Below, piece after piece: positions 1-12,930 of a stretch of DNA of 64,000 nt. The notes beneath the pieces were generated by a model. It did no database searches. It was not told the origin of the DNA and was given only the letters and a program-made list of their open reading frames with translations. Every line of letters begins with the position of its first letter. Position 1 is the stretch's first letter. The translations under genes were made by a program, and so were the position numbers. This stretch comes from Paracyclopina nana (taxonomy: Eukaryota; Arthropoda; Copepoda; Cyclopoida; Cyclopettidae): the NCBI GenBank assembly GCA_019096065.1, contig JAGUCH010000007.1, positions 2,626,501-2,690,500 of the forward strand, given 5' to 3'.

Positions 1-3000
1 ATTGAACAGGAGGTAACTTCATTGAGCTATTATGTAGCCAACCTGGATGAGGTGCGAGTAAAGATGATGACTGACCAGAGCCAAAATACTCAAGTCTCCT
101 TGACCCAGCAAATGTCTCGTGAAATTATGAAGCTCAAGCAAATCGAAGCTCAAGAGAAAGATGCTAGACAACGAATCGAAGCCCAAGAAAAGGAAAGCAG
201 AGACAAATTGCGGAAAGAGCAAGAAGAGTTGGACAAACAGAGAGCGCTGCTGCAACAAGAACAGTTGGGTTCCTTCAGTTTTCAACCTCCTTCTCAAGCT
301 TCAGTACCAGCCACCACAATGGTGGCACTGCCATCCTTCAACCTGCCCCCTTTGACCAGAAGTGGATCCATGGGACACATACCCGCTCACCTAGATGCCC
401 ACTCAGCCACCACGACTACGGCAACGGACCAAGGCAGACAGGATGCTTTGAACACCGCCTCAGCATTGTTGGCCTCATCGACGTCACCCTTGTTCGCCCA
501 GCCGAGGCCATCCCCGTCCTCCACCCCGGCAAGCCAACTGCCCAGCAGATCGACCTCCACCACTCCACCAGAACAAATACCTCAGAGGCAGCCTCTGAGG
601 CAAAGTGCAATGGAAGTGCAGCTGTCAGAAATGGACAATAAATACATGGAGGTCAGAGTTCGACTGAGGGCCTCGATAAGAGCCATGCTGGAAGCTATCA
701 ACTCTACCGCGTCAAGCCCCACATCGACTCAAAGGTTAATAGAAGATTTCAAGGAAGCCCAAAATGAGAGGTCAAAGTTCTTAGCCACTTACCCATCGGC
801 GGGAGCTTCACCCTTTATCGGCTCCTTGGACCAACCATTGGTCGTCTTAATCGAAGAAGCCCAGCTGGAAGCCAACACTTACGAGCAAAGCCTAGCTTTC
901 GCAAGATCCGAAAACCAGCTGCTCCCAAACCAAGCAGCTGACCAACACAGGGAGATGATCATCACCATCAAAGCTATGGCAGCAAACCTCACTCGAGAAA
1001 TTCGTGCAAAAAAGGACCACGCTTTCATCAGTGAGCTAGCCACACTTTTGCAGCAAAAGTTGAGGAGCATGGCTCAACTAAGACAACAATTTCAACAATT
1101 GTGCTCGACCAAGCAAGATAAAAAAGAAGAATATGAATCGCGAGAAGCAGCTCAACACGCCACTTCAGCTGCAAACAAATACAATCAAGGCCAACCGCAA
1201 CTCATAGTGGCTCAGCCTTTCTTCGATGTCGACTTGAAAACTCCGGAAATATCGTGGACAAGCTCGGATGAGTCTGAAGATGCAGTTGCTCCTCCATCTA
1301 AAAGAGGACCGTCCCGCCCTCCGCCACCAAGAACGACCAATTTTTTCGATGCACCAGCTGACATGGACTTCTACCAGTCCACAGCCTCAAAACAAAGATC
1401 GCAGCTGCGTGTTGCTGGCGGTGGAGGACCTCCACCAGACCGGGGGGGAGGCAACGATAGAAACGATGACTTTCACAGAAGAAATCGAAACTCAAGAGGA
1501 AGAGGATTCCACAACAACGGCTACCCCGGTAGAGGAAACGGGCCACCCGGATCTGGCCGGGGCCCTCCTCCCCCTTCAGGCCCTCCACCACCTCCACCTC
1601 CAGGTGGACCGTCATCGCCGCCTGGCGGCGATGATAGCGACTACAGTGAAAGGCCAAGAAGATCCAGAAGACAAGCAGAGGATGAAGACCAATGGGACAC
1701 GGAAGAGCGACCCAGAAGTGGAAGCTCCACCACGCCCAACCTATATCAAAATATCAAACTAAAGCCGTTAGATCTACCTAGCTTCACGGGTCACACGCCC
1801 TCCGAGTATTTCGCGTTCAAGCACAACTTTAAGTTTTTGGTGCACGACAATCCAAACATCTCGGTAGCGGAGAAATTCGGCCGATTATGTGAAAAAACCC
1901 AGGGTCCAGCTAGTCGCTCTTACAATTATTTGCCACGAACCGCCGCCAATTACCAAGTTGCCCTACAAAAACTCGAACACCTCTACGGCAATGTTGAAAG
2001 ACAAATTGACTATGCCTACAACACGCTAAAAGGACTAGACGTGGTGGATAATTCAGATATAGAATCCATCTCACAAGCGCAAGCAGCGGTAGGACAACTG
2101 GCGGTACAATTGCAGCAAATACCAGGCACAAATTTGGCTAGCCATCACGGAAGAACCCGAAATTCACTACAATTCACATCCAAAGCAAAAGATGCATTTA
2201 ATCACTACTGCCAAGTTTTGAGCCCAAAGGGATTCACCTTTGACATACAAAACTACGATTGGATCACAGACATACGCCACCACAATCCAGGCATGCCATA
2301 TGTCATCACCACAAAACTGGGAAATGTAGTCCTATACGGGGAATCGCCCACACCAAACAATTCAGTCACTCCCTCGGCAGCCGAGGAAGTGACAGGGGGG
2401 GGCGCAACCACATCTGGTAACTGTAACCAGAATGACAAGTCAGCAACAACTCAAATGAAAAGCTGCTACTTCACCACAGTGGAACATTCAACGCTAGGAC
2501 CAACAGGCGAGACATTGGCACTGATGACGACCATGTTGAAAGCCCCATCGGATGACCCGATGAAAATGTTGGAGAACTTGTGGTCAATGGAAGCCATCGG
2601 TATCGGAGTGGAAGAAGAAAACGAAGAGTCAAAGCCAACAACTAAGGAGGAAGCCTATGCTCTGGGAATATTAGAGAGAGGACTCATGCAACTCCCCAAC
2701 AAAAGATACAAGGTGCCAGTGATGTGGAAACCAGGGGAACCCACACTAACGTGCAATTTAACCGAAGCGCAAAAAATGGCAGTCAAATTCGAACAGAGGC
2801 TAAAGCTCAAGATGCCTCAAGCTTACGAAGCTGCAGACAAAGAGATACAGATCAGTCTACAGAGTGGATTCATCCGCAAACTGGATCCATCAACAGAGGA
2901 CTTGAACCGAGGGTTTTACCTACCTGGGCTCACAGTATCGCGACTGGATAAACCCAGCACCCCTGTGAGAGTGGTATACGACTGTGCCCGAAAGTTTGAG

Positions 3001-3246
3001 CAGGGCAGAAGCTTAAATGATGCAATGTTACCTGGGCCAAATCTATTGAATGACCTGCTCGATATACTCCTTAGGCTGCGAGAAAAACCAGTGATAGTGG
3101 GAGCAGACGTGAAGAAAATGTATTTGCAGTTCACCCTGGCTGAAGAAGATCGACAGTATTTCAGATTTATCTGGAAGGGCGAGTATTACGAGTCCATATC
3201 CTTAGTATTTGGGGCTGCTTCCTCGCCGTGCATGGCCTTGAACTAA
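1..3246 (+). pseudogene. BEL/Pao element 1: gag, protease remnant and truncated RT
   Basis: The frame is open to the window edge, so the 5' end is missing; the first ATGs are at 64 and 67. In order it encodes a Glu/Gln-rich coiled coil (about residues 20-90), a Ser/Pro/Thr-rich stretch, an RG- and Pro-rich segment (nt 1,420-1,640) of RNA-binding type, and the BEL gag domain (DUF1759-like, from LPSFTGHTPSEYFAF). Only the tail of the aspartic protease follows; I find no D-S/T-G active site and no CCHC knuckle, so an internal deletion lies near nt 2,150-2,230. The RT amino half follows, with motif A VGADVKKMYLQF. The frame stops at TAA 3,244, just after FGAASSPC, before the YxDD box, so the RT is catalytically dead. 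The family assignment is firm from domain order. Confidence 0.85.
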
Positions 3247-3249
3247 CTC

Positions 3250-5144
3250 TTAATTATCGCAAATCGGTGAGAGTACTGGGCTGGATGATATTGTATGCTT
3301 CGAAGTTAAGAGCATTCGTGATGAAACACAGAAGGCTGCCTTCCCATCAAGATTATACGTCTTGGAAAGAGAACCAGGACAAAGAGAAAGAACAGGAAAA
3401 CGACCCCGCCCCTCGAGCACCCCTGGACTACTCCACTTGGAGAAAAGAAGGAGCCAGCCACGACGCCCCCATGGTCCAAGTCGCGGAGTCAAGACTGGTC
3501 CTGAGTACTCCAGTACTACGAAAAAGAGCTACAACATTTGGCACAAAAGGGGAGATTTCCTGAAAAGTCAAAGTTGTCAGGACTGAGGCTTGCCTTTGGG
3601 GAACACGGGGAATTGCGCACGCTGGGCCGCACCTCAGAGTTAGCCATTCCAGGCCTGGCCAGGGCTCGACTCATCTTACCCCCCACTGAGCTAGCCAAGG
3701 CTATCCTGACAACACTGCACAAAGAATCTGACCATGAGAGGGGCTACAAGTCCTTGCTCCATAGAGCCCGAGCTCGCTACTGGCCTTTGCAGTGCAACAC
3801 TATCGCAAAAAAGGTCATAAACGATTGTATCACATGCCAGAAAAAGACAAGAGAGCCATTGCAACCTCAAATGGCCCCATTGCCGAAGGATGCTGTCACG
3901 TATAAGGATTTGCTGCCTTTCAAACATGTAGCTATAGACTTTGCGGGACCTTTCCCAGTCAGACTGGGAAAAGCAAACTTGAAAAGACACGTGTTGATGG
4001 TCGTGTGTCGTGACACTCATGCATTGCACGCAGAAGTGACTGAATCTATGAAGACCGAACACGTCCATAATGCCTTACAAAGAGCCGTCGCAATCAGGGG
4101 CGTGCCGTACTCCATCAGGTCGGACAATGGGCCTGGATTGCCTAGTACGATGTCCACTATTTGGGGCGATGAGCGCCATGATGCCCTTCTCAAGCAACTT
4201 GAGGTTTTAGATTGGGGCCACCTCAGACGATGGAGTAAAAAATTGGACTTTCTCCCCCCCCCTACGGGCCCCACTTCAATGGGATCGCAGAAGCGGGGGT
4301 TCGCTTATGGAAGAAATATTATTACAAGCTCTATAGGCATTACACTTTCTCCCTAGACGAGTTTACTACCCTGACAGCCAAGGCTATGGCTTTAGTCAAC
4401 TCGAGACCGCTAGGAGAAGTGCGAGGGGAGATTCTGACTCCTGCCCATTTTTTAAGCTTAGGACCGCCGGGAGAGCTGCTACCGGTGGTCCACCCCGACA
4501 ATTAAGAAAGAGCAGCCATTCGATTCGGACTTATAGACAAATTCTTGCAAGAATTGTGGTCGGAGTGGCTGCCGCAAGTTCTCTTCCAAGTGCATCGATT
4601 GCCAAAGTGGAGAAATTTTCGAGAAGAATTGAAGGAAGGCCAGATGGTATTGGTGGTAGACTCCAAGGAGCGGCGATGCGATTGGAGATATGCCAAAGTC
4701 ATGAAAGTGATACGCGGCGTAGATGGAGTGCCTCGCCAAGCCGAAATACAAGTAGCCCCACCCAACCGACCCAAACACACTCTAACCAGGCCGATTACCA
4801 ATCTAGTACCTCTCGAACTGTTCGAGGAGGATTTTGCCAACAATCGAGTGGAGCCTCCCGCACACGAAATAGAGCTACCTGCCAACAAAGAAATTGTCAT
4901 GACACCAGAAACCATTCGCACTCAAAAGAAGAAAGCCGAAGACAAGGCCAAAGCGTGGGTGACCAAAAAACACCCCATCAAACCTATGGCGACGCTGAAA
5001 AGGGAAGCTATAAAATACCGAGACACTATCAAGGACAAGACTATCCCGCTCCAAGTCAAGACTCGTGCCCAGCTCAGAAGAGAAAAACAATCAGAATCAC
5101 GAACGGCTCTGGTTTCCCAACTCCATCTCATCGAGCAACAATAA
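3250..5144 (+). pseudogene. BEL/Pao element 1: integrase and pol C-terminal domain
   Basis: This continues the pol gene after a deletion of the rest of RT and RNase H. VRVLGWMILYASKLRAF (near 3,270) matches the linker between RNase H and integrase. The integrase zinc domain (His-His-Cys-Cys, ending CITCQ near 3,830) and the catalytic core (first Asp in AIDFAGPF, second in RSDNGPGL) follow. The frame breaks at a run of eight or nine C at about 4,253-4,261. The downstream core resumes in another frame (ALVNSRPL near 4,400) until an in-frame TAA at 4,503. After the TAA comes the pol C-terminal domain (DUF5641-like: GQMVLVVDSKERRCDWRYAK) and a Lys-rich tail ending at TAA 5,144. The multiple breaks show it is inactive. 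Confidence 0.8.
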
Positions 5145-5575
5145 AACCTAGTGTTGAAAAGGTCGTTAACCCTCGCGCTGTCAACTTGACAGGTGACGAG
5201 GTCAATGGACACAAACCAATGCCGTCAACTGGGAACCAAGATTCATTCATGAAAATCGCGAACCTTCTACGCCAGCAGCCAATGGAAAACAACTTTACAA
5301 ACTCTACGCACCCACGCGGAAAATACCGCAGCCAATCCCCATCAAACAAAGTAAACTCAACATGCTACGAGATAGCTGATTGGCTGCCATCGGCGTTATC
5401 ACACAACAACAACGCACCCCATTGGTCGATCACTTTGCTACCGCGCACGCTACGAAAGAGTAAACAGTCAGCTGCCAACCTCCACCGCTGCAACACGTGT
5501 CCAAAAAGCATCGAAAATATCGTGATAGTGAGCCAGATTATTGGGAGAAATAAAGGACTGTCCTTTGTTCTCGCC

Positions 5576-8527
5576 ATGAGTCAACGACCTCAAAGTGATT
5601 CGAGCGGCAGCCGCTCGAAAAAGAGGTATAGTAGCAGTAGCAAGGGCTCGCAAAATGCAAAGCGAGCCAAATCTGACTCTGTAGCGGCGCTAAGTGAAAT
5701 TGATCTTAATCACAGTTCTGATCGCAGGGTGGTCTTTGACGAGGACGCCTCCCGAGAAGATGGACCAGGGCCGCGAACTCATCGACGCTCCTAACCAGAA
5801 AATGCTGCAATGAGGCCCAATCCTGATCAAATGGCCCACGCTAGAGGAGTGAAAGCAGCTGAAGAAAATTACGTCAACCGCCAGGACGCTGGGTGGGAGA
5901 ACGACCCGCCGGCCGTAGTGGATTACTACAAAGAAGCCCGTTTCGAGCCACGATCAGCTCGTGAGGTGCAATTAGCTATAGTGGCGGCGAATTTCACGCG
6001 CCAGTTTGGCTTTCTCAGAGCGTGGTACGTTGAAGAATTGCGCCAGTTGGATTACGTGGTGCTGGCTTTAGTGTACGCCGACCCGCGGCAAGCCATAATG
6101 GGCTCTAACTGAGACTTTGGTGACCCTTTAACTGGAGACAGGCGAGGTCTCGCAGAGAGGATGAATGGCCGATTGTCAGGCTTACAACAGGATGCGCTTA
6201 GATGTGGAGCTATAGCAGAAGGTGCACCAATACTGCGCATCATGCTACAATGCCATCCTTCTCTACTCGGTCGATACTCTAAAAGCCTGGCTTCAACGGG
6301 CTCACCCTTCAACCCTCCACCACCATCACAAGACCAAAAGCACAATGGCGCAGTGTCACTGCAAACTTATTCGGCATTGTTCAACATCGTAGCCAACCAG
6401 CGTCACAAATATCTAGTCCAACGAGACTCGAGCTCAAGCCTGGAACAGTTCCAGGCTACTGACATGGATCTCCGAAATCTCCTAGCCCAATTCCCATCAC
6501 AAGATGCCGGAAAACTTAAGGGCTGGTTGGTCGACGCTGCCCAGGATGTATATGGTCCTGATCCGACACTAGCTGAGATTGCAATACAACAATATGGTCA
6601 AGACGACAATCTAGACCCGTTGATCGCACCCCCCAAAGCTACTGGGAGCCCCAATGACTATCACACGGACTGCCCACTCGCCCTGGCAGCCCTTGCAAAA
6701 GAAGAGCCGTCTCAGCCATGCCCCTACCCATTCTGCGCCCTCATGCACCCAATAACTCAGCCTCTCCCTATACCACTACTGCACGGCAGCCAAGAAACCC
6801 GGCAACTGCGATACTACCCGCTTGCCATCGCTCGAGCAGACGGCCGAGCCAGTGCAGGGCCATTCAACCTTATGGAACATGGAGCAAGGTGCATCGTAAT
6901 ATACTCCCACCCAGCACAGTGGGAAAGCATCGTGAAGACTCTCAATGAAGAAGAGTTCTTCAACACCATTGCTAGCAGCAGAATCATGTCGATTCATACT
7001 ACAGGTTGGGCAAATGCCGCGTACAGACGAGCTGGCTTCAAGACTCAGCAACCCCCCAAAGAGGCCTTCACTGTGCTATCGATGGCCTCAACCAACGGAG
7101 TTGTCCTGGCCATTCAAGTATTGTCAGGAGGCTTGGGGGAAGCCGTAGTAGGAGTGCCGATCCCACCCAAGATTATAAAAATGTTGGAAAGCGACACGGT
7201 CCGTAAATATCAGTTCAACGTGTTGTATGACCGACGATGCTTGAACAGTCTAAATGTGCAAGTAAAATCCTTGTGCGACGCTACCAACCGCGCCGCGTTT
7301 GCATTTCCGCAACCACTGGAAAAATTCACCAATTTGAAAACGGGAGCCGAATTTGTCGCCACCCAATTGGGCCTCCCGATTGTCTTTGAACCAGTGCGGC
7401 CCGAAAGAAAAAACGACAAAAAATCTGCCAAAGAACTCATCGCAATCATTGGAGACAACCTGTCAGTAAAGCACAACGGCAAAACGTTGATTAGCGTGAC
7501 TTCGCTTAACTATGCCAAAGAACCAAAGAAGTGGGAGGATGAGACCATCCTATACTTGTTCTATGAAACCGTGCTGCCGTTAGTGTTCCTAGTCCGAGAA
7601 TCGGTGGCGATAATGGAAAACCTCAACCTGCCGGACGAAGCAGACGCAACAAGATGGCAATTGCACTTGTTGGACCAAGTCGTGGACAAGCCTCAATTGG
7701 CAGCAGTCCAAAATCGCCAGCTCAAAGATGCAAGACCCTTTGGACACAGTGAGTTCATGACGCTTAAAGCAGCCAAACCAGGTCCTGCTTACGTTTACCT
7801 CACCGAGGCGACCCAAACAGTCAACAGTGAGACTGAAATCGTCCACTGGATCAATAAGCCACCAATGTATAGGCCTGTGGACATGAATCTCTGCACACCT
7901 TACCTCAAATCCGTGCTGCTGGAAATCTCAGATTGCACCTCATTCCAACAACTCAATCTGAACACGGTGTTGGACATATTGTTTGACTCGGGAGCCGCAT
8001 TTCCCCATCGGTGTTTAAGATGTGGATCCACTCATCACTGCCTCTCAATCCAAGAAGTGACCTCGGCAGCCGAGGACACAACCAAACTCACGCCAAAGTT
8101 GGAGCAGTTAAAAGTGGCAACAAAACTCCCTGTGCCAAAACCACAATGCCACAAAGTCACTGTCAAATGCGTCTATCCACCGTGTGGCTCAAATGACCAC
8201 GTGTTAGCTGTGTGCCCATTGCTAATTGAAATATGCAAAAGGTGCAATTACATGGGTCATCAAGCCTATCACCATTTGGACACACCTTGGCTGAGACTGA
8301 TCGAAGATTTCTGGTCTTGCGCCCCATTCCACGTCACTGCCATCAGCCTCGTGCAAAACTTAACATGGTATACCCGCATCATCGGCCAAAAAATTGGAAT
8401 AACCGTAAAACTGAATCAAGAAAAACCCACGCAACCCGCAAATGTCAACCTCCCACTAGCCTACTTGTGCCCTCAGATCCCTGATGTCACGGGGGGGGAT
8501 TCTGATGATGTTGATGCCGCCCCTTAA
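5576..8527 (+). pseudogene. BEL/Pao element 1 accessory ORF, degenerate exonuclease-like with zinc knuckles
   Basis: One reading frame from ATG 5,576 to TAA 8,527 is broken by TAA 5,792 and TGA 6,110. It starts with a Ser/Lys/Arg-rich tail-like region and an acidic patch, has a central globular region (about 6,850-7,650), and ends with Cys/His motifs (CLRCGSTHHC near 8,013; CKRCNYMGHQAYHH near 8,235). The central region aligns by eye, in the same order, with the accessory ORF of element 2 at 57,340-58,323. Shared features are a hydrophobic strand then IHTTGW (where element 2 has IDQEGF), PPKIIKMLES (element 2 PEKIKKLLES), VLYDRRCL (IQGDLQDF) and a final helix LFYETVLPL (RYDRVDQFA). Only the middle Asp of the putative DEDD set survives, so this copy is probably not a nuclease even if translated. 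Confidence 0.7.
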
Positions 8528-8712
8528 TGTGAGGTTTCGTGAACCCTTTAGAATGTTGCGTTCGCGGTAAAAAAGGATAAATAAAGCAGTTCATTTTCCG
8601 CTATCACAACGACTACATGTCATTTATTTGAGTTCATCTCAAGTCTTGCAAAGGCCACACCTGGCCTTTGTGAGGCCTTTTAGTAGTCCTTAGCAGTGTT
8701 CTTGAACCATTA
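8528..8712 (+). other. Spacer between accessory ORF and envelope-like ORF
   Basis: There is no ORF here. It holds an AATAAA at about 8,580 in an A-rich stretch. In element 2 the accessory ORF is followed directly by the 3' LTR, so this spacer could be the remains of an LTR or of an env leader. I could not find a matching LTR to decide. Confidence 0.4.
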
Positions 8713-10788
8713 GTGAGGTCATCTCGCCCGGACTTTCCTTTGACACTCTGCTCCGGGTCCACATCGCAAGGTGGATCTTTTCTGCCTTCAAAAGCTTGGG
8801 TTGATCTGTCAAGACTCAACACCCTGAACACCCCGGTCTCACTTTCGTACTTCTCCAAGGGCGGGCTGGACCGCAATCACAAATGTACCACGACTACCTT
8901 CATCAGCCATGGCGTGACCTTTTCCAAATCCTACGAGACCACCACTATCCACGCCTTGGTGGAGCCGATTTACGGGAAGTTGAACACGGCCAACGGACGT
9001 GTGGTGTTCTCCAACCACTTGACCGCCAACTTCCAGGACTTGATTGTTCAAGACGCCGCCGAAGGAACTATCATGTGGCCCAAGCGCAAGGCCCCGCGGT
9101 GCAAGGATGAGCTCAGCGAAGTCTACAAGGGGCCTGCCGTCCTCTACCCGCACCAAAATTCTTACAGCCTCGGCGGGAACCCAGGCCATCTCGGAGACCT
9201 GCTCCTCTTGGCCCATGAGGAAGAATCGCGGTTTGCCGGGTTCGTGCTCAAGGGCGTGCAGTCCTTGTGCCAGCGACGACTATTCACCACGCAGCTCCGG
9301 GACTTTGCCATCCTCCTTGTCGGGCCTGGGGACAGGCCGTTGAAAGCCAAGTACATGCATCCGGAGGACATGGACGGTGCAAACATCCAGACCCAGCTGG
9401 CCTTTGTCCATTCCCAGCATGCGCTACACATTCAAGACCGCTTCAAGTTCCTCCAGGAGCTTATCTGCAAAAATGAACGCTCCATCCTCCACTCGAAGTT
9501 GCAGAGCATGGCCTCGGGCTCGTCTTCCTATGCCACCTTGGACAGTCATGGGCCGGGCCATTTGGTCACCCAAGCTGGAGCAGTGGCTTACGTCACCTCT
9601 TGCTACCCGGTGCAAGCGGTTACTCGGTCCATTGCCAACTGCACCCAGGAAATCCCCGTGCTGGTCAACAATGAGACCCGGTTTGCTGACCCCCTGTGAT
9701 TTATCTTGACCGATCGGCCGAGTATTGTGCCTTGCGACTCAATCACTCCCATCAAGTGGAGGATCCACAATCAATGGATGTGCGCGACCCCCCAGATCCA
9801 TGCATGCATCGCCCCCACCCAATTGCACCCCATGTCGGATGCTGCGCCCCGCAGCATCCATTGCGATATCAGCCGAGGACTGGGCGGTGGAGTGTTCTCC
9901 GCCGAACAAAGGGCGAACCACATGTTGTATCTACACATGTTCAGTAGCCGCGAGGCTGTGGTGAATACCATTACCAGTAACGTATTACACAACTCCCTGA
10001 TTACAGGCAGCCGATCAACTACACTGTGGATGCAAGAGGACCTGGACCAGATGGTGGACCATGTGGGCAGTGCCATCATACCCTTCTTTAGCTCGGTGGG
10101 GAAGTACAACTCGTACTTCACCGGCACCCTCATCACCATCAGGCTCATCAAGCTCATCCTAGGGGCGGTCATCCGGATGGTCATCTTGTATCGACGCCGC
10201 GGGCTTGGCTGGTGGATGCTATTAGCCGTGTGGCACACAGCTTTCCTAATGGTGGAGATGCCCTGGAAAATGCTCACCAACTTAGGCCACGACCAGATCC
10301 TGTTTCCCGGCGGGGATGATGAGGACGACGCAGCCGATGGACGCCCCCGACGACGCCCAAGGACCCGAGCCGAGGCCTACCGACTAGCCGCCCTGAGTGG
10401 ATCCGACGAGGATGACGACGAGGAAGCACCCCCGAAGTACGGTGCCGCAGGAGCTCCCGACCCGGACGAACCTGAAGCCGCTCGACGCCCGGGACTCCGT
10501 CAAAGGATGCGAGAGGCCCTATTCAAGGAGCAGGACGGTGTCTACCGCAACCTCCAAGCCCAAGTGGACGCCCTAGCCCGGCAAAATGAGACGATGCACA
10601 ATTACATCATGTTGGTGCTGCCTGCTGTTTCCGTCCCGCTGGCAACGGCCTCCGCAACCTCCACGCCTATCAAATCCCCGATGGAAGGTGGTGCAACTAC
10701 AGGACCCCCTATCTCCCCGGTTCCTCCTGCTCCTGCTACTGCCAGGCAGAGACATGCGAGTCGTGGGGACACGACCATCTCTCAGTAG
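8713..10788 (+). pseudogene. Envelope-like glycoprotein ORF, N-terminally truncated
   Basis: Frame 1 is open from about 8,713 to TAG 10,786, with one in-frame TGA at 9,697; there is no ATG at the 5' end. A related fragment at 61,439 begins with a signal-peptide-like segment and shares KGGLD..HKCTTTTF, so the amino-terminal roughly 170 residues are missing here. The ectodomain is Cys- and His-rich. A long hydrophobic region (about nt 10,095-10,280, from YFTGTLITIRLIKLI to FLMVEMPW) is followed by an acidic then Arg/Pro-rich cytoplasmic tail and a short coiled coil (VDALARQNETMHNY). This is the layout of a viral class of membrane glycoproteins captured by LTR elements. A chuvirus/mononegavirus-type origin is my tentative suggestion, because such genes are known in arthropod BEL/Pao elements. 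Membership in element 1 is likely from position but not proven. Confidence 0.6.
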
Positions 10789-10795
10789 GAGGAAG
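10787..10795 (+). other. Candidate polypurine tract of element 1
   Basis: The purine run AGGAGGAAG directly overlaps the end of the envelope-like ORF and lies one base before a TG dinucleotide, the expected position of a plus-strand primer next to a 3' LTR. Confidence 0.5.
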
Positions 10796-10796
10796 T

Positions 10797-10970
10797 TGTA
10801 GCAGGAACACGGGTCTGCGTTGCCGGAGGCGTGGACCGCCCGCCGCCTGGCGATTCCTGGTGTTTGTACTTCAGTAAATATACGATGGTGTTTGAGTAAA
10901 GATCTCTCTCTCTCTATTTCTACGAGCGTAACGTTGTCGGGTCTTGGAGGGTATTCAAACCCCATACACA
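10797..10970 (+). repeat. Candidate 3' LTR of element 1
   Basis: Starts with TGTAGCAGG immediately after the purine tract and probably ends at a CA near 10,970 (CCCCATACACA). It holds an AGTAAATATA A-rich signal and a CT microsatellite. The 5' partner lies outside the window, so the limits are estimates. Confidence 0.4.
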
Positions 10971-12150
10971 AAAATGTCACTTTGGTCATCTTGAACATTG
11001 GCAAGTCCTTGACAAGTGTCTGGAGATCAGGGTAGGAGAAGGTTTATGGAGACTCAATCTTTGTCTTATGTTTGCAAAAATGAAGCTGCAGTGGCACACA
11101 TTTTTTGCAGTTTTTTGTGTATTACTTGTTTCAAGATGGCTGACTGACTGGCATACAGAAAAAATTATTTATAACTCAAATAATTGAAAAAAGAGCCCAA
11201 TTAAGTGCTGAAAGAATCAGAAACTAAAAAAGCCAAAATAATAACACTGCTGACGAGATTGCACGCCCCTGCATCGCTAGCTAGAACGGATGATCAGCAA
11301 TGCGTCATGATTCCTCCGCCCGGCTGCTCTGGTCAAGTTTCCACGTGCTACGTTTGGCACGAGAAGTGTTAACAATCATTGACGCACTCAATCGAGCTCG
11401 ACCTAGCCATTTTCATAATTACGTGTGGCGTGTGGCGCCATCTAACAAATTCAGCTTTTTGTGTGCAATATCAGAGAACCATGCTGTATTCTACCTGCCA
11501 ATTGACCAGACTGCATAAAAACCTAAAAAAAAGAAATTAAAATTAAGAGTTTCATTGGAATTTCCGAAATAAATTGTACTTTGAAGCATGAGCAGGTAAG
11601 CCAAAAAAAGCCAACTGTTTAAATGCTTTTTTGGAACAAAAAACAAGTGAAATATTGAACTCAAAATGTTTCAAGCATTTTGGCCCTAAAAAATTAGAGA
11701 TGTTATTTTAGTTCTTTAATAAGTTATTCATGGATTTTCCTTACCAAGAAATGAAAAGTAATTATAATTGTTCTGATTATTTTTCCTAAATCAGGTTTTA
11801 AAAGAGCCATGTATTTATTATAAGGAGCAATATTTCAAGCCATTATATTTACTTGAGCTTGGTTTGAGTCCTAAATCATCTATATTTAGTCCAGATATAG
11901 ATGACTTATCCAAGAATCATCTATATTTATACCGCACTTGAGCACAGGCAAGTAGCAGTCCAAATATAGATGAGGATTGTCAAAAATCATATGAAAATGG
12001 TACAAATACAGATGACAAAGATGATCATCTAAGCCATCTAATGCATCTATATTTATACAGAGCGCTTCATAAAAGCAAATATACCCCAAAACAAAAAAAC
12101 AGAAGTACCTCCTCAACTGTCAATCTTCAAGTAGACTTTATAAGAGCCAA
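10971..12150. other. Non-coding AT-rich stretch
   Basis: No convincing gene was seen. Between 11,875 and 12,060 there are several short inverted copies of a CATCTATATTT motif, perhaps a decayed MITE. The rest looks unique and AT-rich. Confidence 0.5.
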
Positions 12151-12929
12151 ATGATGCTGTTAGTGAAGAAATAAGAGCAGAGCAAGACAAGCTCACCACG
12201 CTGGTGAAAGAGAAACTGGCAGAGATGACGAGTGCATAACCAGGATAGTCAAAGCACAACTTTGAAACAGTCAAGAGGAGCACTACAGAAGAAGAAAGAA
12301 CTGTCATGGCCATACGAGAAAAATTGAAACTTAGAGCTGCAAGACTCAAGCAAGTTATCTAGCAAGAGGAATCATTGCAAGTCATTATCAATTGCACGAC
12401 AGCTCTGGAGGCCATTTTAGCCATTTATGAGTCTGAATGGAATGACCTATTGGATGTAGATCCAAGAGCCACTGGTCTTCTTGAAAATCATGAGATTAAC
12501 TACAACAAAATCTTTTGCCAAGCAAAAAAGGCAATCGACCTCATCATCCCCCAAGAGATTAACATCAAGTCTCAGTCTTGAGGCCAAAGAAGCCAGGACC
12601 AAGTATTCTCCAATTGAACAAGTCATCGATACAAGAGATGGTCAAAAGCTAGTGCAACCAAACAATTCATACTTCCAAATGATGGTCCAGTGCGAGGAGG
12701 TGTGCCTAATGGAGGAGATACTGACTCCCCCAGTGATTCCTCAGATGATAGAGAAAAGGGGTCGAAAAAAGGATCTGGTGGCAGAAAACCAAAAAGAGAT
12801 CCTGAGGACTCGGATGGCGGCAAATGATTTTGGTCGGATCCTCAGATGTCCTTTGTCACTCTAGGCAGTAATGCGACTCAAACTGTCAGAAACATGCCTG
12901 TCAAATTTGAAAAGGAGCTGAGCATAACG
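12150..12929 (+). pseudogene. Decayed retroelement gag fragment
   Basis: Translatable segments in several frames join into a gag-like layout. A charged helical region (about 12,160-12,360) leads to a segment around ALEAILAIYESEWNDLLD (12,400-12,580), then an acidic/Lys/Gly-rich hydrophilic region (about 12,690-12,830, rich in DSPSDSSDD and KGSKKGSGG). At least two frameshifts and stops break it. It ends abruptly where the transposon relict at 12,931 begins. The composition resembles the gag of BEL/Pao element 2, but I cannot show homology by eye. Confidence 0.45.
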
Positions 12930-12930
12930 A

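Noticed and set aside
1298..1657. Long antisense frame opposite the element 1 gag
   Set aside because: It is the complement of the Pro/Gly-rich gag region and has no independent coding evidence.
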